Part shown: in pieces, positions 19,861 through 29,401 of the stretch
Numbering within the stretch: position 1 is the stretch's first letter
Layout of the letters: every line of letters starts with the position of its first letter
NCBI RefSeq assembly: GCF_000510265.1
Contig: NZ_CP006745.1
Coordinates: forward strand, 703,654 to 767,653
DNA length: 64,000 bases
Direction: 5' to 3'
Origin: Candidatus Endolissoclinum faulkneri L5
Lineage (GTDB): Bacteria; Pseudomonadota; Alphaproteobacteria; Thalassobaculales; Thalassobaculaceae
The notes under the pieces: model-generated
Told to the model about the DNA's origin: nothing
Database searches by the model: none
The model's input: the letters and a program-made list of their open reading frames with translations, nothing else
Position numbers and translations under genes: made by a program

Positions 19861-19975
19861 ATAGAGAAGAAAGTAAAGCAATATTTTCTTGTTTTTACCA
19901 GTCAATAGACTTCATTTTTATGACCAATCAAATAAACTAGCACGCTAGTTATTTGATTAAATCTATGAGGATAAA

Positions 19976-20485
19976 ATCACTAAAATTACTATCATTGCGG
20001 CAATGGCTGACAACATGGTAATCGGTCGTAGTAATGCTGGGTTACCTTGGTCAATACCTAAGGATCTTGCTCGTTTTAAACGTCTTACACTGGGTCACAG
20101 CATATTAATGGGTCGCCGTACCTGGGAGACAATTGGCTACCCTCTGCCCCTTCGACGATCAATAGTTTTAACTCGTGATATCAACTGGGTTGCAAATGGA
20201 GCATATCGAGTAAAAGATTTGGATACTGCCATCGCAGTATGTAGTGAAGAAAAGGAAATATTTATCATTGGCGGAAGCGAAATCTTTGCTTTAACTATTC
20301 CTTTGGCTGATTCTTTATCTCTTACTTTTATACATTCACAGGCGTGTGGTGATGTTAAATTTCCAAAGATTAATTGGTTTGCTTGGAGCGAAATCTGGAG
20401 AGAAAATCATGTAGCTGAAGATAGTCGACCGGCATTTACTTTTACTACTTATGTGCGCGCCCAGGTACGATACTACAATCGTTAA
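19976..20485 (+). CDS. folA: Dihydrofolate reductase, apparent AUC start
   Basis: Dihydrofolate reductase uses NADPH to regenerate tetrahydrofolate for one-carbon metabolism. Family landmarks are MADNMVIGRSNAGLPW, LARFKRLTLGHSILMGRRTW, RRSIVLTRD and the cofactor glycines in FIIGGSEIFAL. The first ATG (20003) would drop the first beta strand, which normally reads roughly M-I-S-L-I-A-A and lines the active site. Upstream in the same frame the DNA encodes ITKITIIAAM, an excellent first strand, but with no ATG, GTG or TTG before a TAA at 19958. A GAGG ribosome site (19967-19970) sits 5 nt before an ATC codon at 19976, suggesting that an ancestral ATG became ATC, or an ATT start (19985). With the ATC start the protein has 169 residues, normal for the family. 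It may be poorly translated or on the way to inactivation. The family is certain and the start unusual. Confidence 0.85.
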   Translation: MTKITIIAAMADNMVIGRSNAGLPWSIPKDLARFKRLTLGHSILMGRRTWETIGYPLPLRRSIVLTRDINWVANGAYRVKDLDTAIAVCSEEKEIFIIGGSEIFALTIPLADSLSLTFIHSQACGDVKFPKINWFAWSEIWRENHVAEDSRPAFTFTTYVRAQVRYYNR

Positions 20486-20657
20486 AAAGTTAATTAATAT
20501 TAAAATTTAGTAAAAGCAACTTGTAAAACGTCTGAGCAAAACTCTCCTCAACTATGAGTTAGTTGGTGTTAAATAAAAAATTTGTTTGCGAGTTAGCTAA
20601 ATAACCACACAATATCATTATTCGATAAAGCGTTTTATAAACGGTCGTTGTTGTGTG

Positions 20658-21746
20658 TTAACAAGAACCAGAGATGGCTAATTTTACTTTATTAGCAATA
20701 TTAGTAAATGCTGTTCCATGTGAAGTTAAAGGTTTGGAAGCAACTATCGGAGTGCCATTATCGCTAGCTACTCGGATGTCAAGGTGCAGAGGTATCTCAC
20801 CCAAGAATGGTACACTTAGTTTTTTGGCTTCTATACGTGCTCCTTCGTAACCAAAAATATCGCTGCGCTTACCACAACAAGGGCATATAAAATAGCTCAT
20901 ATTTTCTACAATTCCTAGAATTGGAACAGCTACTCGGCGAAACATATTAAGCCCCTTGCGCGCATCAATCAAGGCAATGTCTTGCGGTGTAGAAACAATT
21001 ACCGCGCCAGCCATAGGAACTCGTTGGGCCATAGTAATCTGAGCATCCCCAGTGCCAGGAGGCATGTCAACTACAAGTAGATCCAATTCACCCCATTCAA
21101 CGTCACGAAGCATTTGTTCTAAAGCACCCATTACCATTGGCCCGCGCCAAATAGTTGGTGTATCTTCTGCTGTCAAAAAGCCTATTGACATGCATTTAAT
21201 CCTGTGATTTTCTAACGGCAATATTTTTTTACCTTTAAAAATCTCAGATTTATGTTTAATACCCATCATGCGCGGTAATGAAGGGCCATAAACATCAGCA
21301 TCCAGCATACCTACTTTCAAACCATTTTCGGAAAGAGCTATTGCCAAATTAGTAGCAACGGTTGATTTGCCCACTCCACCCTTGCCAGAAGCAACAGCGA
21401 TAATGGATTTAATTTTTGGTATCGCTTGGCGTGGTGGTATACGATTTTGTTGGGGATGAACAGTACCGCGATGCGCTGTAAGTACAGCTTTTACTGATGA
21501 TACGCCTGATATCAACAGAACAGCAGCTTCCGAAGCTTTTCGTAGACCTTCCATGGCATGCCCCTTGGCTGGATCTACCTCTAGCGAGAAGCTAACATTA
21601 CCTTCGTTGATTACTAATCCTGATACCTTAGCGACTGTGAGTAATGTAGCTCCGGAAGTCGGATCAACTACTTTTGCTAAAGCATTTTGAATAGATTCTT
21701 TGTAAACCATTGTCATAGGTTGAAATCCCTGCCATTTCGCCAACAT
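20658..21746 (-). CDS. mrp: Mrp/ApbC-type iron-sulfur cluster carrier ATPase
   Basis: This cytoplasmic P-loop ATPase holds a transient [4Fe-4S] cluster and passes it to target enzymes (Mrp/NBP35/ApbC family). The 362-residue protein has an N-terminal FeS-assembly (DUF59-type) domain at about residues 15-95, a deviant Walker A motif GKGGVGKST at 121-129, DMPPGTGDAQ (Walker B region) and the paired cysteines CPCC near residue 290 that bridge the cluster across the dimer. Length is typical. It is convergent with folA and divergent from hflK, with only about 120 bp between the mrp and hflK starts, so their promoters are back to back. mrp beside hflKC is seen in other alphaproteobacteria. Confidence 0.93.
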   Translation of the reverse strand: MLAKWQGFQPMTMVYKESIQNALAKVVDPTSGATLLTVAKVSGLVINEGNVSFSLEVDPAKGHAMEGLRKASEAAVLLISGVSSVKAVLTAHRGTVHPQQNRIPPRQAIPKIKSIIAVASGKGGVGKSTVATNLAIALSENGLKVGMLDADVYGPSLPRMMGIKHKSEIFKGKKILPLENHRIKCMSIGFLTAEDTPTIWRGPMVMGALEQMLRDVEWGELDLLVVDMPPGTGDAQITMAQRVPMAGAVIVSTPQDIALIDARKGLNMFRRVAVPILGIVENMSYFICPCCGKRSDIFGYEGARIEAKKLSVPFLGEIPLHLDIRVASDNGTPIVASKPLTSHGTAFTNIANKVKLAISGSC

Positions 21747-21865
21747 ACTGGAAGTTGTAACATACTACAAACCCAGCATTTGGGATATTAGATTATTCAG
21801 CTGTGCCTTATAAACGCGCCGGCAGTATACTACTTTTCCCGCTTCAAATATAGAGAGGAATAGCT

Positions 21866-23047
21866 ATGCCTTGGAGGGATCAAGGAGGACGTAAACGAGG
21901 TCCCTGGGGAGAGAGCAACGAAAGTGGAGGGCTTATCAATTCACCTTGGGGGCGCTCTCGAGGAAATGGAGGAGGTAGTCAGGGACCGAGCCAGAATGAT
22001 ATCGAAGATATGTTACGTCGTCAGCAGCAAAAATTTCGCGATATGATGCCAAGTGGTTTTATTAGTCCTAGGTTTATTATTTTGGCAATTTTTATTGTTG
22101 CCTTTATTTGGCTGATATCTGGTTTTTATCGAGTACAGCCAAACCAACAGGGTATTGAACTTGTTCTTGGCAAATATCAAGGTATTCCAAAAGGACCTGG
22201 CCTGCAATGGAATTGGCCAACTCCAATTGGTGAAATATTCCTTCCGGATGTTACTCGCGAAAATAGGATTGAAATTGGTTTTCGTTCCGGAGTTAATGAA
22301 CGCACAAACACTAGACAGGACGTTCCAGAGGAAAGCCAAATGATCACTGGCGATGAAAATATTATTGATATTGATTTTGTGGTATTTTGGCGTATTCGCA
22401 ATGCCAGTAATTTTTTGTTTAACTTGCATAATCCTGAACAAACTGTGAAGGTTTCTGCTGAAGCAGTAATGCGTGATATCGTTGGCAATACAAAGATTCA
22501 GGATGCTCTAACTGAATGTCGTGGTGCAATTGAAACCTCTGCGCAGGAACAACTTCAGTTATTGGTTAATGAATATCAGGCTGGCATAGAGATCCGCTCT
22601 GTTCAACTCAACGAGGTTGATCCACCTGCTCAAGTAATCGATGCTTTCAACGAGGTCACGCGAGCACGACAAGACTTGGAGCGACTCAAAAATGAAGCAG
22701 AAGGTTATCGAAACGACGTGGTGCCTCGAGCCCGAGGGGAAGCCGCCCAAATAATTGAAAACGCCGATGCATATCGCCAAGAAGTAGTTAACCGGGCTCA
22801 AGGGGACGCTAATCGATTTAGCTCAGTTTACGAAGCTTATAAACGAGCTAAAAAACTGACAACTAGACGTATCTACCTAGACACTTTGGAAGAAATTCTA
22901 TCAAACATAAATAAAGTAATCATTGACGATAACGTTAAGAATAGTGGTGTTATACCTTATTTACACCTACCAGAAATTCATAAATTATTCAGCAATAATC
23001 GTTTAACGAAAGATAGTAGCCCTAAAATAAAAGGGGGGGGGGAGTAA
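21866..23047 (+). CDS. hflK: FtsH regulator HflK
   Basis: HflK and HflC form a large periplasm-facing cage around the membrane protease FtsH and limit which membrane proteins it degrades. The 393-residue protein has the usual glycine-rich cytoplasmic N-terminus (about residues 1-45), one membrane helix at about residues 66-88 and an SPFH/band-7 domain starting with YRVQPNQQGIELVLGKY, followed by a helical region rich in E, R and A. A strong GAGAGGA ribosome site precedes the ATG. The last codons read AAA GGG GGG GGG GAG TAA because of a run of ten G bases (23033-23042), so the protein ends KGGGE. The stop lies 4 bp before hflC. The same G-run serves as the hflC ribosome site. Confidence 0.95.
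   Translation: MPWRDQGGRKRGPWGESNESGGLINSPWGRSRGNGGGSQGPSQNDIEDMLRRQQQKFRDMMPSGFISPRFIILAIFIVAFIWLISGFYRVQPNQQGIELVLGKYQGIPKGPGLQWNWPTPIGEIFLPDVTRENRIEIGFRSGVNERTNTRQDVPEESQMITGDENIIDIDFVVFWRIRNASNFLFNLHNPEQTVKVSAEAVMRDIVGNTKIQDALTECRGAIETSAQEQLQLLVNEYQAGIEIRSVQLNEVDPPAQVIDAFNEVTRARQDLERLKNEAEGYRNDVVPRARGEAAQIIENADAYRQEVVNRAQGDANRFSSVYEAYKRAKKLTTRRIYLDTLEEILSNINKVIIDDNVKNSGVIPYLHLPEIHKLFSNNRLTKDSSPKIKGGGE
23033..23042 (+). repeat. Poly-G tract of ten bases at the hflK/hflC junction
   Basis: Ten G bases in an AT-rich genome span the last three glycine codons of hflK and, with AG after them, form the purine-rich ribosome site 9 nt before the hflC ATG. Gain or loss of one G would shift the hflK stop and change spacing to hflC. 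This is the longest G or C run I noticed in the window. Confidence 0.85.
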
Positions 23048-23051
23048 CTAA

Positions 23052-23942
23052 ATGAACTGGGTAATTACCAGTATTTGCATCTTAGTCGGGATGGGTGTCA
23101 TTCTTTCGCAGTCCTTATTTGTTGTTAATGAAACCGAGCAAGCATTAGTAGTGCTCTTTGGTGAACCGGTTCGCGAAATTCGAAAACCAGGTATTAATTT
23201 CAAAATTCCTTTGGCGGAGAACACCACTTATTATGAGCGTCGCGCGCTTGATGTAGATCCGCCGCGCCAGCAAGTAATTCTAGCTGACCAAAAACGTCTT
23301 GATGTAGATAGTTACGCTCGCTATAAAATTATTGATCCGTTACAGTTTTTTCGAGCAGTACGTGCTGAAAGTGAAGCAGCTTCAAGACTGTCAATAATTA
23401 TCAACTCTTCACTAAGACGTGTTCTGGGCAACCAAACATTAGCTGATGTCTTGTCTAAGAAGCGTGCTAGAATTATGACTAATATTAAAACTGAGGTAAA
23501 CGATAGCGCACAGCGATTTGGTATGGAGATAATTGAAGTACGCATTCGTAGAGCTGACTATCCGGATGCGACTAAGCAAAATATATTCGATCGTATGACT
23601 TCTGAGCGAGAGCGTGAAGCAAGAGAGTTTCGCGCTCAAGGGAGTGAGCAAGCGCAAAAAATTCGGGCAGATGCTGACAAACAACGCACGGTTATCGTTG
23701 CAGAATCTCAAAAAAACGCAGAAATTTTACGCGGTCAGGGTGATGGTCAAGCGATAAAAGTTTATACCGATGCTTTCAGTCGCGATCCTGCGTTTTTTGA
23801 TTTTTATTGGTCCATGCAAGCGTATAAGAAGATGGTGAACCATGGAAATAGTGATACCACAATGGTGCTTTCCCTGAATAGTGCGTTTTTTAAGTATTTT
23901 AATTCCATAGCTAGTAATAAACCATCTATGGATGCTCAGTAA
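23052..23942 (+). CDS. hflC: FtsH regulator HflC
   Basis: HflC is the partner of HflK in the FtsH-bound SPFH cage. The 296-residue protein begins with a short signal-anchor helix (about residues 3-22) and continues with the SPFH domain: VVNETEQALVVLFGEPVREI, then KRLDVDSYARYKIIDPLQFF. The helical arm with ERERREAREFRAQGSEQAQK-like composition follows, and the family hallmark FFDFYWSMQAYKKM lies near residues 246-259. Length is normal. The gene is translationally close to hflK (4 bp). The degP/htrA gene that often follows in alphaproteobacteria is absent; about 1 kb of empty DNA lies downstream. Confidence 0.95.
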   Translation: MNWVITSICILVGMGVILSQSLFVVNETEQALVVLFGEPVREIRKPGINFKIPLAENTTYYERRALDVDPPRQQVILADQKRLDVDSYARYKIIDPLQFFRAVRAESEAASRLSIIINSSLRRVLGNQTLADVLSKKRARIMTNIKTEVNDSAQRFGMEIIEVRIRRADYPDATKQNIFDRMTSEREREAREFRAQGSEQAQKIRADADKQRTVIVAESQKNAEILRGQGDGQAIKVYTDAFSRDPAFFDFYWSMQAYKKMVNHGNSDTTMVLSLNSAFFKYFNSIASNKPSMDAQ

Positions 23943-24967
23943 TTTAGAATTATTAGGCATAGTAAATATAATGAAATATATTAATTTATTCTATGATAAT
24001 GATTGTGTATTTTTATTAGTTAAAAGTACTGTTTTATGATATGGTCTATAAATAGAAAATTTAGCTTTTTGTTAGTGATTAATTTCATGATTTAGATATA
24101 TAGCTAAGCTATGAATTAAAAATATTTATTTCATTATGATAATCTTTTATCTTAGTGTTGTAAAATATTAGATCATTAAAAACTGGGTTGTATATTAATC
24201 TAATATATAACCCACCTTCTGTTATTATTGCTTTAGTGAAAAAATTAACTTTTGCGGAATACTATCTTGTTGGATAAAAAAGTTATTTCGAACAAGATTC
24301 TAAGTTAGTTCGATAAAAAATAAGATTATTGGACTGCTTTTTATAACTTAGGTATACAGTTTTTGCTTATTTACCAAAGATATCTAAAGCAGTATAGGAA
24401 TAATTAGTAATTACATTACTATTAAGGTATAAATAAAATAATATATTGAGACTACATTTAACTTAATAATAAGGCTTTACTTTTTTACTAAACTTAATTA
24501 ATTCTTATATTTAATTAATATTGGTAGTATTATTTAATCAGTTTAACAATTTTTACTTAAATTTAACTTAAGACTATTTTTAGTTAAAACTATTTTTTAG
24601 TTAAAATTGTATCGTAGATAATGACCTTTCTAGAAGGTTGCTTCAATTTATAAGACACTCTTATAGGTAGCGCGTAAAGTGTATTAAGATCATTAAAAAG
24701 AATTTTAACTTAATGGCTAACTTATATTAGCAATAATTACGATAATTTCTAAACTATTTAGTAATTTTTTATTTACATAGTTTATTACAAGATGGATTTA
24801 GCGCAACAAAGATTATTTTTTGTTAGATGTCAACTTATTTAATATTATAATTTACCATGCAGATATGATCAACTGTTATTAAAATGCTCTTGTTTACTTA
24901 ATATTGTACCGGGATCTATTTTTAGATTTTTATTATCGATACTGTAGCAGTAAAGGAAGTAAAGTTT
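23943..24967. other. Gene-free spacer after hflC
   Basis: I see nothing coding. It holds the hairpin at 24184-24214. The expected neighbour degP is missing without readable remnants. Confidence 0.55.
24184..24214. terminator. 14-bp hairpin, 240 bp after hflC
   Basis: The arms 24184-24197 and 24201-24214 pair with one G-U and a 3-nt loop. The arms start with tgggtt and end with aaccca. No long T-run follows, so a terminator role for hflKC is possible but unproven. Confidence 0.5.
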
Positions 24968-25756
24968 ATGCCCTTATTTGCAGCAACCGATCCAGCAGAT
25001 AAGGTAGCTCTGCTAAACGCTGTAGCTATCCTAGCTAGAGCAGCTGGACAAATTGAGTTGTTTTATTATCGTGTTGGCACTGTGACTTCCACTAAAATGG
25101 ATGGTAGCATTGTTACTGCTGCTGATCAAGCAGCCGATACTTATATCGTAAAAAACCTTAATTTACTTACCCCAAATATTCCGGTGGTGGCTGAGGAAAG
25201 TTTTGAAGCTGGTGAGATACCCGATATTTCTTATGGAAGGTTTTGGTTAGTTGATTCGCTTGATGGCACCAAGGAATTTGTTAATGATAGTATTGATTTC
25301 ACGGTCAATATCGGATTGATCTGGGATGGTATTCCCATTCTTGGTGCTTTGCATACACCTGAAAATGGCATAGTTTGGGGTGGTATACTAGGTGAAGGCG
25401 CATGGGAAGAGTGCAAAGACGGTACTCGGAAAATGATTGCTGTTCGTAAATCTCTTCCGGATAAACTAAGCGTAGTTGCTAGTCGCAATAGTCAGAATCC
25501 AGAGTTAGATGCTTACATCAGGAAAATGCATGTGAAAGAAATCCTGTTACGTGGCTCTGCTTTAAAATTTGCTCTTATTGCTAGAGGTGATGCTGATATT
25601 TATCCCAGAACTAGCCCTACAATGGAATGGGATACGGCCGCAGGTCATGCTTTATTGCTAGCAGCTGGAGGAACAATGACAAAATTTGACGGTAGTCGAT
25701 TTGATTACGGTAAGCCAAACTTTCTTAACGAAAAGTTCATAGCTCGAGGCCTCTGA
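24968..25756 (+). CDS. cysQ: 3'(2'),5'-bisphosphate nucleotidase CysQ
   Basis: CysQ removes the 3'-phosphate from PAP (adenosine 3',5'-bisphosphate), a by-product of sulfate assimilation and of phosphopantetheine transfer. The 262-residue protein belongs to the inositol monophosphatase superfamily: KMDGSIVTAADQAAD (residues 43-57), VAEES with the metal ligand Glu pair (74-78), the metal-binding WLVDSLDGTKEF (93-104) and MEWDTAAGHALLLAAGG near residues 220-236. The DGTKEF wording is characteristic of CysQ rather than SuhB. An AAGGAAG ribosome site precedes the ATG. The gene stands alone, with no sulfate assimilation genes in the window, so PAP from acyl-carrier-protein activation is a likely substrate source. 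Confidence 0.9.
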   Translation: MPLFAATDPADKVALLNAVAILARAAGQIELFYYRVGTVTSTKMDGSIVTAADQAADTYIVKNLNLLTPNIPVVAEESFEAGEIPDISYGRFWLVDSLDGTKEFVNDSIDFTVNIGLIWDGIPILGALHTPENGIVWGGILGEGAWEECKDGTRKMIAVRKSLPDKLSVVASRNSQNPELDAYIRKMHVKEILLRGSALKFALIARGDADIYPRTSPTMEWDTAAGHALLLAAGGTMTKFDGSRFDYGKPNFLNEKFIARGL

Positions 25757-26345
25757 GTAAATTTAGACCAGTACACTTTAGACCAGTACACTATTTTAAC
25801 TACAATACTATTATTTAACTACAATACTATTATTAAAAATAATTTTGCCGTTGTTAGATCTAAAAACAAATAAAAACTAATTTTAGTATTGTAGTTTACA
25901 TGTAATAATAGTTGAGAAAACTAATCTTTTTGTTTAGATAAGAGCGATAAATTAATTTATTTAAAAACTATAAAACTTTAGGATTGGCAAATAGTCAAAA
26001 AAATAAAATTTTTTGCTTTTAGTGAGCGCATAATCTAAAAATTCTTACTTACTTTTCTTCGAAAGAAGATTTTTTGGTTGACTGTCATCTAATTAATCAG
26101 CTATTAATATAGTCAAGTTTCATTTTCCGAGTTACCCAATAGTTAAATATTAGAATAATAAAACGACTTACGATAAGTAACTCGCAGAAAGGTAGTTGAT
26201 TTGATCAACGCAGATTCTAAAAACCCAAATATTGACAATATTGTAGCATATGACTAGTACAATTTTAACTGTTAAAAGCAAACGCGTAGAGTAAGCTGTG
26301 AAGCTTATTTTATTTTTATTTAGGGAAAATCATGCAGGATTTGCT
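25757..26345. other. Spacer with two tandem duplications
   Basis: No gene is found. The units 25762-25776 and 25777-25791 are near-identical, and directly after them a unit of about 19-20 nt (atttaactacaatactatt) is doubled at about 25792-25831. Confidence 0.6.
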
Positions 26346-27011
26346 TTACTTTTTAAGAACTTTACTCAAAAAAGCTGCTCCTGAGCTTAAACCACCCTCA
26401 TCGATGCTATGGCCAATGCCTGGCCTTGAAATAGATGTTACTGTTATGCCAGCAGATGTAAGAGAACTCTGTGCCGCTTCCATGGCACTAAATGGCACGA
26501 CATTGTCTAAAGTACCATGAATCAGCAAAACTTGTGGTCTTGAAGTAATAGGATCTTCCGGTATGTCTTCGACGATCAATGCACCAGAATAACCAACAAT
26601 GCCTGCAATAGGCGGCAAACGACGTAGAGCAGTATACAAAGCTATCATTGTTCCTTGACTGAACCCTACTAAAGCAAGTTTATTGGCAGTAATAGATAAG
26701 CGATCTAGCTCAACATTAAGAAAGTGATTAAGTATTTCTGCCGTTTTACGCATGCTAGTATGCATGCTATTATGATCACCATCATGCATAAGATTAAACC
26801 ATTGACGACCAGAGTGGGTTATATCGCAAGGAAAAGGAGCGTGGGGTGCAATAAAAGCTACTGAACCCATTTCTGGCGCCCAAATCCGAGCAACTTCTAT
26901 CAGGTCATTTCCATCAGCTCCTAATCCATGTAGCATTACCACTAATGCCTCTGCTTTATCGCCGCTCGATGGTTCCAAACTTGGACCATAAATTTGTTTA
27001 ATTTGTGTCAT
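26346..27011 (-). CDS. Carboxylesterase/phospholipase, alpha/beta hydrolase (YpfH-like)
   Basis: This is a serine hydrolase of the short carboxylesterase/acyl-protein thioesterase-like family. Motifs are MLHGLGADGNDLI (oxyanion-hole region), the nucleophile elbow GFSQG with the catalytic Ser, the aspartate in HGTLDNVVP and the histidine in GIGHSID near the C-terminus. The ATG at 27011, giving MTQIKQIYGPSL, matches the family start and yields 221 residues; the frame is also open to a TTG at 27038. The substrate is unknown. It is monocistronic between two spacers. The catalytic triad is complete, so the enzyme is probably active. Confidence 0.88.
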   Translation of the reverse strand: MTQIKQIYGPSLEPSSGDKAEALVVMLHGLGADGNDLIEVARIWAPEMGSVAFIAPHAPFPCDITHSGRQWFNLMHDGDHNSMHTSMRKTAEILNHFLNVELDRLSITANKLALVGFSQGTMIALYTALRRLPPIAGIVGYSGALIVEDIPEDPITSRPQVLLIHGTLDNVVPFSAMEAAQSSLTSAGITVTSISRPGIGHSIDEGGLSSGAAFLSKVLKK

Positions 27012-27038
27012 AATCGTTTCATCCGTCACATTGATCAA

Positions 27039-27838
27039 CTTTTAGTTAATCAATACTGGCTATAATTATCATATAATAAGATATACTGTTATAATTTAGC
27101 ATAAAACTCAAAATATTATGATATTTTATCGAAATACTAGCTTAATTGTTAAGCCATATTTGATCACCCACCCAATAAGATTATATTTAGGTTTAATATA
27201 GTTTATCAATCAATTATATTCAAATTGATATTATATTTTGCTATTTTACATTTAGGGTGGTAATTAATATTGCAATTAAAAGCAGCGTAGCTTTTAATCT
27301 AACATACCAAATACAGTGCAGAGCGTTCTTCGCATAATAAGAAATCATTTTTGAAGTATGTCTATTGGTCGTTTGGAGGTTATTTTACAACACTTTTATA
27401 GCAAATACCGATAAATTTATTGCATAAATGAATTTATTTAATTCAAATTCACTAACTAGTATCCAATATATACTGCTTGAAAGGTAAAAATTTATAAACT
27501 AAGCATCTGCTGCAAAAAGCAAATTATCTAAACACAAGATAAAATTAATGCAGCAATGTAATAAACAAACCAAACTACTAAATGAGTTAATTCATCCGCT
27601 TCCAGCGGAATAGCTATTATTGGTTAAAAGCTAAGCGCAGTTCACTTAAGTTAAGGACAATCTTACGAATAGAAATAAAAAAAGATTCGAACACAAAAAT
27701 AATCTTAACTAAACTTTAATTATACAACAATACATTATATCTTAATGATTACTTTTCTTTAAATTAATTTAAGCTGATTTTTAGGTTTAGTGTGAGATAT
27801 AAGCGCAATAAAAATTAAGTGCGCTTTGGTATATCAAA
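27039..27838. other. Gene-free spacer
   Basis: I see no gene. A small hairpin at 27275-27298 (9-bp arms) is the only structure. It lies between the start of the esterase gene and the end of ubiB, both on the minus strand. Confidence 0.55.
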
Positions 27839-29383
27839 TCAAAAAATAGTATATCGACCGAAGGTCCAACCAGCAGCAAATGCTAGCAAGATGTGCCAAT
27901 AACTTAGCTGAGTTCTTGTCTGTAAAATCAATCGCATCGTATCGGGGTGTAATTTGATGCTACCATCTTTCATGTAGCCGAGTGCTTTATCTGCCTGACG
28001 AATCAGCGAAGGCATTTGCTTAATGCCTCGCACAATATCCGCGCTTATTAATGCTATACGAGCTTCCGGTCCTCGGTTTTCGCGCATCCACTCCTCAATT
28101 AACGGCTTAGCTAGATCCCACATGTTGACGTTTGAGTTCAAACTTCTACCTACGCCCTCCGACATTACCATAGTTTTATGCAATAATAAGAGCTGAGGCT
28201 GGGCTACCATATCAAAATTTTCTGCGATACGTAAAACTTGCCCGAATAATTTAGCCACAGATATTTCCTTCATAGACTTGTTAATCAGTGGCTCGCCGAC
28301 TGATCGGATAGCTTGAGTAAATAGATCGATAGACTTATTGGCTGGGACCATACCCATTCGAAAATGAACTTCTGCTACTGTACGCCATTTACCTAACAAA
28401 AAACTGGCCAATGTGTCTGCCAAGTAGTATCGTGTTTGCAGATCAAGTCGTCCCATAATTCCGAAATCTACAGGCATTAATACACCATCTGGTGATACTA
28501 ACATGTTACCGGGATGCATGTCAGCGTGGAAAAATCCGTCACGAAAGACTTGATTAAAAAATACACCTGCAGCACGAGCCAGCAACATTGTTGGCTCCAA
28601 ACTGGCCTTAGCAAGTGCTTTAGTATCATCTATGCGAAATCCATCAATCCATGCATTAGTGAATACTCGACTCGTAGTGCGATCCCAGTCAACCTCAGCA
28701 ACAGCAAAACTTTTATCACCAACAAAGTTTTCCGCAAGCTCAACGGAAGCTGCTGCTTCTAGGCGAAGGTCTATCTCAATTTTAACGGTATCGCGAAAAA
28801 CATTGATAATATCAACCGGTTTAAACCGATGAGATTTAGGTAAGTAACGCTGTAATATTTTAGCAATCCAAGAGAGCAGATTAAGGTCGCGAGCAATCGC
28901 CGTTTCAATATAAGGTCGTAAAATTTTTACCGCAACTTTACGTCCATTTTTGGTAGTGGCACGGTGCACTTGAGCTATAGAAGCTGCAGCAACCGGAGTT
29001 GTATTAAATTCGGAGAACAAAGCGTCAATAGGTGAACCTAATTCATGCTCTAGTATACTACGAGCAATCGCATAGTCAAATGGGGGTAAACGATCCTGAA
29101 GCTGTGTAAGATCTTCGGAAGCCTCTTCGCCAATTAAATCGCCACGAGTCGCTAAAGACTGACCAAGTTTGATAAATGTTGGGCCAAGCTGCGTTAGTGC
29201 TGCAGCAAGTCTTTGACCCCAACGACCGGTAATCGAATAACTACGTAAGTACCGAGCTATCTTGGCCAGATTAGAAATAGCGGGTGCTCCGTTTAGCGTT
29301 TCTAATGGTTCAAAGACACCATTCTTGGACAAAACCAGGAATATGTGTAATAGAAAAATTAGATTGCGCAATGAACGTATCAT
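27839..29383 (-). CDS. ubiB: Ubiquinone biosynthesis kinase-like protein UbiB
   Basis: UbiB is an atypical kinase-like ATPase bound to the inner membrane and needed for ubiquinone synthesis, probably helping to move lipid intermediates. The 514-residue protein carries the defining KxGQ motif as FIKLGQSLATRGDLI, QDRLPPF after it, AAASIAQVHRA (the Ala-rich nucleotide loop), a lysine in VAVKILRP, and the catalytic-loop equivalents GFFHADMHPGNML and VDFGIMG. A C-terminal hydrophobic segment (about residues 492-512) is the membrane anchor. It starts 18 bp after the ubiE stop, so the two form an operon, as in many proteobacteria. Length is normal and the frame is intact. Confidence 0.95.
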   Translation of the reverse strand: MIRSLRNLIFLLHIFLVLSKNGVFEPLETLNGAPAISNLAKIARYLRSYSITGRWGQRLAAALTQLGPTFIKLGQSLATRGDLIGEEASEDLTQLQDRLPPFDYAIARSILEHELGSPIDALFSEFNTTPVAAASIAQVHRATTKNGRKVAVKILRPYIETAIARDLNLLSWIAKILQRYLPKSHRFKPVDIINVFRDTVKIEIDLRLEAAASVELAENFVGDKSFAVAEVDWDRTTSRVFTNAWIDGFRIDDTKALAKASLEPTMLLARAAGVFFNQVFRDGFFHADMHPGNMLVSPDGVLMPVDFGIMGRLDLQTRYYLADTLASFLLGKWRTVAEVHFRMGMVPANKSIDLFTQAIRSVGEPLINKSMKEISVAKLFGQVLRIAENFDMVAQPQLLLLHKTMVMSEGVGRSLNSNVNMWDLAKPLIEEWMRENRGPEARIALISADIVRGIKQMPSLIRQADKALGYMKDGSIKLHPDTMRLILQTRTQLSYWHILLAFAAGWTFGRYTIF

Positions 29384-29401
29384 AGGAATTAGCGTATCAC
29401 T

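Larger units (their letters stand above)
18859..19975. other. Gene-free spacer between ssrA and folA
   Basis: In many alphaproteobacteria thyA lies near this position; no trace of it can be read here. The spacer contains an inverted repeat with 12-bp arms (18889-18900 and 18928-18939) just upstream of the tmRNA, and two exact tandem duplications. Confidence 0.55.

Noticed and set aside
27683-27693. tRNA T-loop-like string (gattcgaac)
   Set aside because: No matching stems, anticodon arm or acceptor end around it on either strand. No tRNA gene was convincingly found in the window.
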